A model generated the notes under the pieces. The model saw nothing but the letters and a program-made list of their open reading frames with translations. It did not search any database and was not told the DNA's origin. Made by a program: the position numbers and the translations under genes. Shown here in pieces: positions 1-6,392 of a DNA stretch of 10,420 bases (the stretch's first letter is position 1; each line of letters opens with the position of its first letter). Where the stretch lies: positions 1-10,420 of the forward strand of contig PDSN01000159.1 of the NCBI GenBank assembly GCA_002748505.1, written 5' to 3'. The DNA comes from Gammaproteobacteria bacterium (GTDB taxonomy: Bacteria; Pseudomonadota; Gammaproteobacteria; Pseudomonadales; Halieaceae).

Positions 1-2
1 TC

Positions 3-1841
3 AACAACAGTTCAGGTTTTCTTTCCTCTTTTGAGAGTGACTTTCTTCCGGTAGACCAGGCATTTGTTTTTACCGACACTCCCGCTGATGGCGGTTTACG
101 GCTCACATGGAAAGTCACACCAGGGCATTATCTGTACAGGGAACGAATGACATTTTCGGTTATCGGAGACAATGCCAGCCTGGGAGAGCCCGATTTTTCT
201 ATCGAGGGAGAACGAAAACAAGACCCCTACTTCGGTGAAGTTACAGTATTCCACAACGATGTCTCGGTTTTCCTGCCTGTTCATTTCAAATCGGGCACCG
301 AAGCCACCATCAGGGCTGCTTACCAGGGGTGCGCCGATGCCGGCTTGTGTTATCCACCGCAAACACGGGAACTGCTGGTTCTCAATGAATTACCGGCATC
401 AACAACACCTGAAACGACAGAGTCACCTGCGACAGGCGTTGTATCAGACGGTGCGCTATCAGACACAAAAACCCTGCCGGATACCAACCCGGATACCTCG
501 AAAGAAAAGGCAGCAGACCTGTCTTCCCTCGACACCGCAAACGGCATCAATCGCTTTCTTCAACATGCTTCTCTGGCCACCATTGCCGGGGTATTCTTCC
601 TTTTGGGTGTCGGGTTGACCTTTACCCCCTGTGTTTTCCCGATGATTCCCATTGTCTCGTCCATTATCGCAGGCCAGACCAACCCGACAATGGCTCGTTC
701 GCTACTGCTGTCACTGAGCTACGTGTTTGGTATGGCGATCACCTATTCACTGGCAGGTGTCGCCACAGGCTTACTCGGAGCGGGTGCGAATGCCCAGGCC
801 ATGTTGCAATCTGCCCCTGTACTGATTTTCTTCGCAGGGCTGTTCTCACTGTTGTCTCTGGCGATGTTCGGTGTTTACGAACTCCAGTTACCGGCTTCAC
901 TGCGAGACAGGCTCACCGCCACCAGCAACAGGTTCAGCGGCGGACAACTGGGTGCCGTCTTTGCTATTGGCGCGACCTCGGCACTGATTGTCTCACCCTG
1001 CGTTTCGGCCCCGCTGGCAGGCTCCCTCGTATATATCTCAACCACAGAAAATGCACTGCTCGGTGGCATCGCCCTGTTTATGCTGGGCCTTGGTATGGGA
1101 GTGCCACTGATCGCCGTGGCCGTTGGAGGAGGAAAACTTCTGCCCAAGGCAGGTGCCTGGATGGAAACAATCAGGCAGGTGTTCGGCTTTCTTTTGCTTG
1201 GCGTTGCGATCTGGCTGATCAGCCGTTTGCTGTCTGATTTCACAGTGATGCTTTTGTGGGCATTGCTTGCAGGCACAATGGCCGTGGTATCGGGTGCGCT
1301 CGAACCGGCGGATACTACTCCAAAAAGAGTCCTGAAAGCTTTCAGTCTGTTGTTGCTCGTGTACGCAATTATACTGATGGTGGGAGCATTCACTCATGGC
1401 TCAGATCCGCTGGATCCGCTTTCCGGCATCGCTTCCGGGGAACACAGCCAGGCCGATAGCGAGCAATTGAATTTCGTCACCATTACCTCATCGGAAGAAC
1501 TTGCCACCCAACTGGAAAAATCAGCCCGGATTGGCAAATTGGCCATGCTGGACGTGTACGCCGACTGGTGCGTAAGCTGCAAAATCATGGAAAGGGAAGT
1601 GTTTCACGCACCCGGCATAAAACAGACCCTGGCAGACTTTTACCTGATCAAGGCAGACGTGACCCGCGGCTCTCCTGACAATATCGCACTATTGAAACAG
1701 TTTGACCTGTTCGGCCCGCCATCAATATTGTTTTTCGATGCCCATGGCCTGGAGATGAAAACAGTGAGAGTGCAAGGAGAGATGGACAGGGCGGGTTTCT
1801 CACAGTTGCTGGGCAGGGTTCTTCAATCAGGTCAGAATTGA
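3..1841 (+). CDS. dsbD: Thiol:disulfide interchange protein DsbD (5' end missing)
   Basis: DsbD is an inner-membrane reductase that passes electrons from cytoplasmic thioredoxin to periplasmic partners such as DsbC. The open frame runs from the first bases of the window, so the ATG at 147 is internal: codons before it already read as DsbD (FLPVDQAF, then HYLYRERM). Only the signal peptide and a few mature residues should be missing. All three domains and all six redox cysteines are present. The N-terminal immunoglobulin-like domain has CADAGLC (Cys codons at 330 and 348). A Thr/Ser/Pro-rich linker follows at about 400-540. The multi-helix membrane domain has TFTPCVFP (Cys at 630) and IVSPCVSAP (Cys at 999). 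The C-terminal thioredoxin-like domain has DWCVSCK (Cys at 1569 and 1578) and the cis-proline loop FGPPS. The gene is alone on its strand and converges on cysG. Confidence 0.96.
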   Translation, partial: NNSSGFLSSFESDFLPVDQAFVFTDTPADGGLRLTWKVTPGHYLYRERMTFSVIGDNASLGEPDFSIEGERKQDPYFGEVTVFHNDVSVFLPVHFKSGTEATIRAAYQGCADAGLCYPPQTRELLVLNELPASTTPETTESPATGVVSDGALSDTKTLPDTNPDTSKEKAADLSSLDTANGINRFLQHASLATIAGVFFLLGVGLTFTPCVFPMIPIVSSIIAGQTNPTMARSLLLSLSYVFGMAITYSLAGVATGLLGAGANAQAMLQSAPVLIFFAGLFSLLSLAMFGVYELQLPASLRDRLTATSNRFSGGQLGAVFAIGATSALIVSPCVSAPLAGSLVYISTTENALLGGIALFMLGLGMGVPLIAVAVGGGKLLPKAGAWMETIRQVFGFLLLGVAIWLISRLLSDFTVMLLWALLAGTMAVVSGALEPADTTPKRVLKAFSLLLLVYAIILMVGAFTHGSDPLDPLSGIASGEHSQADSEQLNFVTITSSEELATQLEKSARIGKLAMLDVYADWCVSCKIMEREVFHAPGIKQTLADFYLIKADVTRGSPDNIALLKQFDLFGPPSILFFDAHGLEMKTVRVQGEMDRAGFSQLLGRVLQSGQN

Positions 1842-1879
1842 TTCAACGCCTTAAGGGTCAAGGGTCAGAAATATTCAGC
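1842..1879. other. Short convergent gap between dsbD and cysG
   Basis: These 38 bp separate the two convergent stop codons. They hold the 8-bp palindrome CCTTAAGG (1849-1856) and a perfect tandem copy of AGGGTCA (1854-1860 and 1861-1867). I see no GC-rich hairpin followed by a T-run on either strand, so no intrinsic terminator can be called; transcripts from the two sides may overlap. Confidence 0.6.
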
Positions 1880-3277
1880 TCAATCGAACCAGCGCAGTCT
1901 GTCTCTCAGTGCCACAACCTCACCAATAATAATCAGAGCCGGCGTTTTAACCGGGTTTCCGGCCTTGTCCTGCTCCGCGATTTTGGCAACGATATTACCC
2001 AGTGTGCCGATTAGCACCAGCTGATCAGGGGTGGTTCCCCTGGCTATCAAGGCCACGGGGGTCGAGTCACTCATGCCGTGGCGAACCAGCTCCCTGGATA
2101 TGGTCGGCAAGCCAAGAAGCCCCATATAAAACACCAGGGTCTGCCGGGTACACACAAGCTCATTCCAGGGTAAATCACAGGTATCATTTTTCAGATGCCC
2201 GGTGATAAATCGTACCGATTGGGAGTAATCCCGGTGGGTTAACGGAATGCCGGCATAGCTTGCACAACCACTGGCAGCCGTTATGCCAGGCACCACCTGA
2301 AAGGGAATGCCGGATTTGCTCAGCTCTGCAATTTCTTCCCCGCCGCGACCGAAAATAAAAGGGTCGCCACCTTTCAACCTTAGCACCCGTTTGCCTTGCC
2401 TGGCCAGATCCACCAACAGTTGATTAATGCTACCCTGGGGCAAGGTATGATCGTTGCGTCGTTTACCCACGTGAATTTTTTCCGCATCACGCCTGGTTTT
2501 GGCTAAAACGGGTTTGGATACAAGGCGATCATAAACAACGACATCCGCCAGACCAATCAACCTGAGCGCTTTCAGTGTTAACAGGTCAGGATCTCCAGGG
2601 CCTGCACCGACCAGATAAACCTCGCCGACAGACCCGGTTTGCGCATGATGTAAATGGTCAGAGAGCACAGACTCCGCTTCCGTTTCATTGCCCGAATACA
2701 CCAGTTCGGCAAAACGCCCTTCCAGCACCCGTTCCCAGAATTTCCTCCTGGCCGTCAATTCAGGAAACCTGTCATTGACTTCCTGTTTAAGGCGCGAAGC
2801 CACCTCAACCAGCCTGCCATAACCGTCAGGAATGAAAGCTTCCAGTTTGCTTCTCAGCATCCGGGTGAATACCGGCAACCGGGCGCTGCTCGACACAGCA
2901 GCAATAACAGGAGAACGATTGACAATAGAAGGGAAAATAAAACTGCTGAGTGCCGCGTTGTTCACCACATTCACATGCAAACCGGCCTGCCGGGCATCGG
3001 CAGCCACCACCTCATCGAGTGATGACTCGGAAGCCGCAACCACCAGACTCTGGCCACTCATAAGGCCGGGAGAATACGCATCGCCCAGCAAGTTGACCTG
3101 GCCCGAATCCACCAGGTCAGACAACGACGCAACCAAGTCTCGTCCGACCAGATTCACCCGAACCCCGGCCCTCAACAATAACTCGGCTTTTCGAGCCGCC
3201 TTTTCCCCTCCCCCGACGATAAGAACCTGTTGGTTTTTCAGGTCAAAATAAAGGGGTAAAAAAGCCATTTTCTCCAT
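1880..3277 (-). CDS. cysG: Siroheme synthase CysG (uroporphyrinogen-III C-methyltransferase; N-terminal half altered)
   Basis: CysG makes siroheme for sulfite and nitrite reductases: the C-terminal half methylates uroporphyrinogen III to precorrin-2, and the N-terminal half oxidises it and inserts iron. At 465 residues it is close to the E. coli protein (457). The methyltransferase half (about 218-465) looks complete: VYLVGAGPGDPD (220-231), VVYDRLV, RLKGGDPFIFGRGGEE (300-315), GITAASGC (331-338), GIPLTHRD (343-350) and FYMG. The N-terminal half keeps the dinucleotide-binding VGGGEKAARK (21-30), but the loop that reads NVVDAP in E. coli reads NVVNNA here, putting Asn106 where catalytic Asp104 should be. 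AATDD has become AASES (81-85), and SSGGxSP has become SSSARLP (129-135). The gene starts 9 bp after serS. The ATG at 3268 (MAFLPLY) fits the usual family start and is an alternative. Methyltransferase activity is well supported; the other two activities are open to doubt. Confidence 0.95.
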   Translation of the reverse strand: MEKMAFLPLYFDLKNQQVLIVGGGEKAARKAELLLRAGVRVNLVGRDLVASLSDLVDSGQVNLLGDAYSPGLMSGQSLVVAASESSLDEVVAADARQAGLHVNVVNNAALSSFIFPSIVNRSPVIAAVSSSARLPVFTRMLRSKLEAFIPDGYGRLVEVASRLKQEVNDRFPELTARRKFWERVLEGRFAELVYSGNETEAESVLSDHLHHAQTGSVGEVYLVGAGPGDPDLLTLKALRLIGLADVVVYDRLVSKPVLAKTRRDAEKIHVGKRRNDHTLPQGSINQLLVDLARQGKRVLRLKGGDPFIFGRGGEEIAELSKSGIPFQVVPGITAASGCASYAGIPLTHRDYSQSVRFITGHLKNDTCDLPWNELVCTRQTLVFYMGLLGLPTISRELVRHGMSDSTPVALIARGTTPDQLVLIGTLGNIVAKIAEQDKAGNPVKTPALIIIGEVVALRDRLRWFD

Positions 3278-3286
3278 CGTGAACGC

Positions 3287-4564
3287 TTATTCTCCGATCA
3301 CCGTACAGCCATTCATATAGGGCAACAGCACCTCGGGAACCGCAATAGTGCCGTCTTCGCGCTGACAGTTTTCCATAACTGCAATCATGGTTCTGCCCAC
3401 AGCAAGCCCGGAACCATTCAGGGTATGCACCAGCTCCGGCTTGCCTGTTTCGGGGCTACGCCATCTGGCCCGCATACGCCTCGCCTGGAAATCACGGGTA
3501 TTACTGCAGGAAGAGATTTCCCGGTATTTCTGCTGGCCGGGCAGCCAGACTTCAATATCGTAGGTCTTCGCCGCACCGAAACCCAGGTCACCACCACAGA
3601 GTGAAACCACGCGATAAGGCAGCTTGAGGGTTTGAAGAATCATTTCCGCATGGCCGGTCAGAGCTTCCAGTGCCTCATCGGATTCTTCCGGCCTGACAAT
3701 CTGAACAAGTTCTACCTTGTCAAACTGGTGTTGACGAATCATACCCCGCACATCCCGGCCATAAGAGCCGGCTTCACTTCGGAAACAGGGGGTATGGCTG
3801 ACAAATCTCAATGGCATCCGGCTGGCGTCAACAATGGTATCCCGAACCAGATTGGTGGCAGGCACTTCTGCGGTAGGAATCAGATAAAAATCCCGCTCAC
3901 CCGGTACTTTGAACAGGTCTGCCTCAAACTTGGGCAACTGGCCTGTACCATACAAAGTGTCAGCATTGACCAGATAGGGCAGATACAACTCCTCATAACC
4001 GTTTTTCATCGTGTGGGTATCAATCATATACTGGGCCAATGCCCGATGTAATCTGGCTATCTGATTGCGCAATACGACAAAGCGTGCAGCAGAGAGTTTC
4101 GACGCCGAGTCAAAGTCGATACCGCCCAGCTTTTCACCCAGATCGACATGATCTTTCGGTTCAAAGTCAAACTGCGTCGGTTCACCCCAGGTTCGCACCT
4201 CAAGGTTATCCTCTTCCGAGACGCCTTCCGGCACATCCTCATCAGGCAGATTGGGAATGCCCTGCATAATGTCATTGAGCTGATCCTGCAATTCGGCCAA
4301 TGCCTGTCTGGATGCTTCGAGCTCGTTACCCAGGTCTTCCATTTCTTTGATCAGAGGTGCGATATCCTGCCCCTGAGCCTTGGCCTTGCCGATATTCTTT
4401 GACCGACTGTTGCGTTCACTCTGCAGACGCTCGGTTTTTGACTGAATTTCCTTTCTTTTGCTTTCAAGCACATTCAGTTGTTCAATATCCAGTTTGTACC
4501 CCTTTTTCAAGAGCTTTCTGGCAACTTCTTCCGCATCCGATCTAATGAGTTTCGCATCTAACAT
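3287..4564 (-). CDS. serS: Seryl-tRNA synthetase
   Basis: SerRS is the cytoplasmic class II enzyme that charges tRNA-Ser (and tRNA-Sec) with serine. Its 425 residues match the bacterial length (E. coli 430). Residues 25-100 form the charged, heptad-like N-terminal coiled-coil arm that grips the tRNA variable arm. The catalytic core follows, with motif 1 around HRALAQYM (173-180) to LYLPYLVN (193-200), the serine-binding TAE in IPTAEVPATNLV (229-240), motif 2 as PCFRSEAGSYGRDVRGMIRQHQF (259-281, key residues FRSEAG and RQHQF), and motif 3 as NGSGLAVGRTM (383-393) with the class II arginine. The ATG at 4564 gives the standard N-terminus MLDAKLIR. AGGA lies 14 nt upstream, rather far for a strong ribosome site. 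It lies between crcB and cysG on the same strand, probably in one transcript. Nothing in the protein looks damaged. Confidence 0.98.
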   Translation of the reverse strand: MLDAKLIRSDAEEVARKLLKKGYKLDIEQLNVLESKRKEIQSKTERLQSERNSRSKNIGKAKAQGQDIAPLIKEMEDLGNELEASRQALAELQDQLNDIMQGIPNLPDEDVPEGVSEEDNLEVRTWGEPTQFDFEPKDHVDLGEKLGGIDFDSASKLSAARFVVLRNQIARLHRALAQYMIDTHTMKNGYEELYLPYLVNADTLYGTGQLPKFEADLFKVPGERDFYLIPTAEVPATNLVRDTIVDASRMPLRFVSHTPCFRSEAGSYGRDVRGMIRQHQFDKVELVQIVRPEESDEALEALTGHAEMILQTLKLPYRVVSLCGGDLGFGAAKTYDIEVWLPGQQKYREISSCSNTRDFQARRMRARWRSPETGKPELVHTLNGSGLAVGRTMIAVMENCQREDGTIAVPEVLLPYMNGCTVIGE

Positions 4565-4592
4565 GAGAACTTGTTATTTCCTGTTTGAGTAA

Positions 4593-4601
4593 TAAGGAGG
4601 T
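4593..4601 (-). other. Copy of the 16S rRNA 3'-end sequence in the serS leader
   Basis: The - strand reads ACCTCCTTA here, the same 9 bases as the anti-Shine-Dalgarno end of 16S rRNA; the + strand is therefore a perfect Shine-Dalgarno sequence, TAAGGAGGT. No start codon at a usable distance follows on the + strand, so it is not a ribosome site for a + strand gene. In the serS transcript it lies about 30 nt before the ATG and could pair weakly with the serS AGGA. The match is seen directly; any role is inference. Confidence 0.35.
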
Positions 4602-4603
4602 AA

Positions 4604-4641
4604 CTGCCCACGGAGTCCTGTTCCGGGCAGGTGCGCAGTTA
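4604..4641 (-). other. Mutually exclusive stems between crcB and serS
   Basis: Read on the - strand, the spacer holds three segments: TAACTGC (4641-4635, including the crcB stop), CTGCCC (4630-4625) and GGGCAGTTA (4609-4601). The third can pair with the first (GCAGTTA, 7 bp) or with the second (GGGCAG, 6 bp, extended by GGA/TCC inside), but not both. No T-run follows, so this is not a normal intrinsic terminator. It could be an RNA processing or attenuation-like element, or chance. Confidence 0.4.
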
Positions 4642-5034
4642 CGAACAAAAAAACTGGTTGACCAACGGCTTCGCAAGCATCATTCCTGCCGCCGTTGCCA
4701 TAACGCATAGTGTAACGCTGCTTGATACATATAGAACAGCCGTAATGACACGGCCATTTTGCAACAGGGAGACCGTTTCCAGAGAAAAGGTGGAAAACGT
4801 GGTAAATGCCCCCAGAAACCCGACCATGGCAAGAGATCGGATCTCGGGTGTTGCATGAAACTTCTCTATCACGAAAATATAGGCCACACCAATCAAAAAG
4901 GAACCCAGAATATTCACCAGCCAGGTTCCGTAGGGGTAAGACTTGCCAAGCCACTCCGAAATCCAGCCCACCAGGCTGTAACGGGCAATCGCACCAAGTG
5001 CTCCGCCAATGGCGATGACCAGCATATTTATCAT
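4639..5034 (-). CDS. crcB: Fluoride channel CrcB/FluC
   Basis: CrcB (Fluc) is a small inner-membrane protein that forms dual-topology dimers and exports fluoride. From the ATG at 5034 it is 131 residues, the usual size. Four hydrophobic segments are visible. Family motifs are GGALGAIARY near the start, GTWLVNILGSFLIG with the conserved Asn in the second helix, and GFLGAFTTFSTFSLE, whose TTFSTFS stretch lines the pore. A longer in-frame start at 5091 would add 19 residues not found in the family. I chose 5034 because AGGAT lies 7-8 nt upstream and the N-terminus MINMLVIAIGG then fits homologues; the ATG at 5025 is also possible. It lies 74 bp before serS on the same strand. I see no fluoride riboswitch upstream. 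Confidence 0.95.
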   Translation of the reverse strand: MINMLVIAIGGALGAIARYSLVGWISEWLGKSYPYGTWLVNILGSFLIGVAYIFVIEKFHATPEIRSLAMVGFLGAFTTFSTFSLETVSLLQNGRVITAVLYVSSSVTLCVMATAAGMMLAKPLVNQFFCS

Positions 5035-5224
5035 ATAGACATCCTGAATTATAGGCATGCTGAAAGAAGCTGAAAGCGCCAGCCCCGGCAACAGGCTCTG
5101 ACAATGGCAAAAAAACCTGCCATGCGGGGCGGTATTCTAAACCAGACAGGACAATTGGTATAGCTCTGTATCTGCAAGCCAGTCACTCATCTGGTACAAG
5201 CCTCCGTGGGCAGACGCCCGTACA
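5035..5224. other. Intergenic region between cbiX and crcB
   Basis: This is the only gap over 100 bp in the window and divides the cobalamin operon from crcB-serS-cysG. It contains an inverted repeat ATGGCA/TGCCAT with an 8-nt A-rich loop (5104-5123), a CCAG/CTGG stem (5179-5194) and a GGGC/GCCC stem with a 4-nt loop (5208-5219) just after the cbiX stop. None is followed by a T-run on the - strand, so no intrinsic terminator is called. A TATAAT hexamer lies at 5053-5048 with only a poor -35 match (CTTTCA, 5076-5071). I do not see a cobalamin or fluoride riboswitch. A crcB promoter probably lies here but cannot be fixed from the sequence alone. Confidence 0.5.
5041..5045 (-). promoter_or_regulatory. 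Ribosome binding site of crcB
   Basis: AGGAT on the - strand, 6 nt before the ATG at 5034. It decides the crcB start against the longer frame from 5091. A TATAAT hexamer sits just upstream (5053-5048), but a transcript from it would begin within this site. Confidence 0.6.
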
Positions 5225-6391
5225 CTAGCCTTTTTCTCTGGCGATACGCCGGTTTTCTTCCTCGATAATCTCCTGCGGCATCTGCGCCATAAAGCAATTG
5301 CAGATTCCATCACCAATCATGGTTCTCGGCCCGAGTGGATGGCCGATATGCTTGTAGATACCGTGGGAGTGATGGTGTGAATGATCGTGGCCATGACCGT
5401 GTGAATGATGATGGTCGTGTGAATGATGATGGTCGTCGTGACAATGCGAGTGGCCATGAGAATGAGAGTGGCTATGAGAATGCGAGGAATGACCATTGCC
5501 CTGCTGCCCGGCATCGGGGTTATATTCTGCATGATGATGATGTATATCCACCTCACCCGCAGCAAAACGACGCCTGAACGATGTCATCAGGTTTTCCGAA
5601 GGAAGCTGACCCGACATAAGTTCCTGCACCCGGAACTCAAAGGCATCGATCACTTTTTCGTGATCGTTAAGATAAGGCGTTTTGATAAACTCGATATCCG
5701 GCACTTTTTTCGCCACATGATCGACATAGTTATAAATACGTTTGATCAGTTTGCCGGTAAACAGAAAGTACGGAGCCACAACAATTTTCCTGAAACCCAG
5801 TTTTGCCAGTCGCTCCAACCCTTCCCCCACGGATGGGTAGGTGACTCCTGAATACACAATATCAGCCCAGCCAAAACCCATATTCTCGCTGATAATGCGG
5901 GTGAGTTTTGCCACTTCGGCATTGGCCATGGTATCAGAGGTTCCCCTGCCTACTACAACCAGCATGGTGTCATAAAGCTGCCCGGGTTGCTCCTCTGGCT
6001 CCAGCCCCAGTGATTGGTAAATCCTGGTTTGAAAAGCCTCGATCATGGCCGGGTACAAACCCAATTCACTGCCGTAATGGATCTTGACCGAGTCCTGCCT
6101 CTGCTCAAATGTGGTCAGCACAGAGGGGATATCATTCTTTGCATGCGTCGCAGCAAACAGCATTCCCGGAATGGCATAGATTTCCTCGACTCCTTCATCG
6201 ATCAGCGCATTCAACCCCATATGAATATTGGGTGCAGAAAATTCGAGAAAACCATATTCAACCGGCATATTCGGGAATCGCTTTTTAAGCCCCCTTGCAA
6301 CAGAACCAAACTCCTTTTCTGCTTCCTTATCCCGACTGCCGTGGCCGCAAATCATAATACCCCGTTTTCGTTCTGCTGCTTGATCAGCCAT
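5225..6391 (-). CDS. cbiX: Sirohydrochlorin cobaltochelatase CbiX, long form with His-rich C-terminus
   Basis: CbiX inserts cobalt into sirohydrochlorin, the early-insertion step of cobalamin synthesis; related enzymes insert iron or nickel. The 388 residues form two CbiX domains. The N-terminal one (about 10-130) carries both catalytic histidines, in CGHGSR (His17) and ATHAKNDIP (His83). The second (about 140-260) has GRGTSD, without the His, but keeps PYFLFTGKLIKRI. A metal-binding-looking tail follows: HHHH (284-287), then 24 His in 43 residues (301-343), then HPLGPRTM and GICNC with Cys364 and Cys366. The long Bacillus megaterium CbiX also has a His-rich stretch and a C-terminal MxCxxC linked to an Fe-S cluster; here the spacing is C-x-C. 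The ATG at 6391 has GGAGAG 5 nt upstream and lies 1 nt after the cobC stop; the ATG at 6412 would add seven residues. Sirohydrochlorin ferrochelatase is an alternative activity. Confidence 0.93.
   Translation of the reverse strand: MADQAAERKRGIMICGHGSRDKEAEKEFGSVARGLKKRFPNMPVEYGFLEFSAPNIHMGLNALIDEGVEEIYAIPGMLFAATHAKNDIPSVLTTFEQRQDSVKIHYGSELGLYPAMIEAFQTRIYQSLGLEPEEQPGQLYDTMLVVVGRGTSDTMANAEVAKLTRIISENMGFGWADIVYSGVTYPSVGEGLERLAKLGFRKIVVAPYFLFTGKLIKRIYNYVDHVAKKVPDIEFIKTPYLNDHEKVIDAFEFRVQELMSGQLPSENLMTSFRRRFAAGEVDIHHHHAEYNPDAGQQGNGHSSHSHSHSHSHGHSHCHDDHHHSHDHHHSHGHGHDHSHHHSHGIYKHIGHPLGPRTMIGDGICNCFMAQMPQEIIEEENRRIAREKG
5399..5434 (-). repeat. 18-bp perfect tandem repeat inside the cbiX His-rich tract
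   Basis: Two identical adjacent 18-bp units (5399-5416 and 5417-5434) encode two copies of DHHHSH. The unit is a multiple of three, so copy-number change would lengthen or shorten the His tract without a frameshift. Looser His-Ser and His-Gly repeats lie on both sides (about 5340-5470). Confidence 0.8.
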
Positions 6392-6392
6392 A

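Larger units (their letters stand above)
4604..5213. repeat. 12-bp inverted repeat flanking crcB
   Basis: CTGCCCACGGAG at 4604-4615 is the exact reverse complement of CTCCGTGGGCAG at 5202-5213. The two arms fall in the gaps on either side of crcB and enclose about 590 bp. No transposase or target-site duplication is seen, and one or more 12-bp matches are expected by chance in 10 kb, so this is only suggestive. Confidence 0.35.

Noticed and set aside
4593..4601. TAAGGAGGT on the + strand as a ribosome site for a small + strand gene.
   Set aside because: No ATG, GTG or TTG lies at a usable distance downstream, and the region is the spacer of - strand genes.
5048..5076. A perfect TATAAT with a weak -35 (CTTTCA, 17-bp spacing) upstream of crcB as its promoter.
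   Set aside because: Transcription would start about 7 nt later, within the AGGAT ribosome site, leaving almost no leader; the -35 matches only 3 of 6 bases.
4574..5110. A 178-codon - strand frame overlapping crcB.
   Set aside because: It is a shifted reading of crcB, which has clear FluC motifs; this frame has none.
5104..5123. The ATGGCA/TGCCAT inverted repeat with an A/T-run loop as an intrinsic terminator of the cobalamin operon.
   Set aside because: The T-run on the - strand lies within the loop, not after the stem, and the stem is only 6 bp.
5161..5220. A possible cobalamin riboswitch, from AGCCAG...CTGGT resembling the B12 box.
   Set aside because: The match is poor, it is on the + strand pointing into the end of cbiX, and the other conserved elements are not found.
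5035..5224. A fluoride riboswitch before crcB.
   Set aside because: I could not find the conserved GGNGAUGG and GCUGAU-type segments on the - strand.
5317..5565. Low-complexity frames on both strands across the His tract (runs of Ile/Thr, Met/Arg or Asp/Gly).
   Set aside because: They are shadows of the His-codon repeat in cbiX and have no start context or homology.
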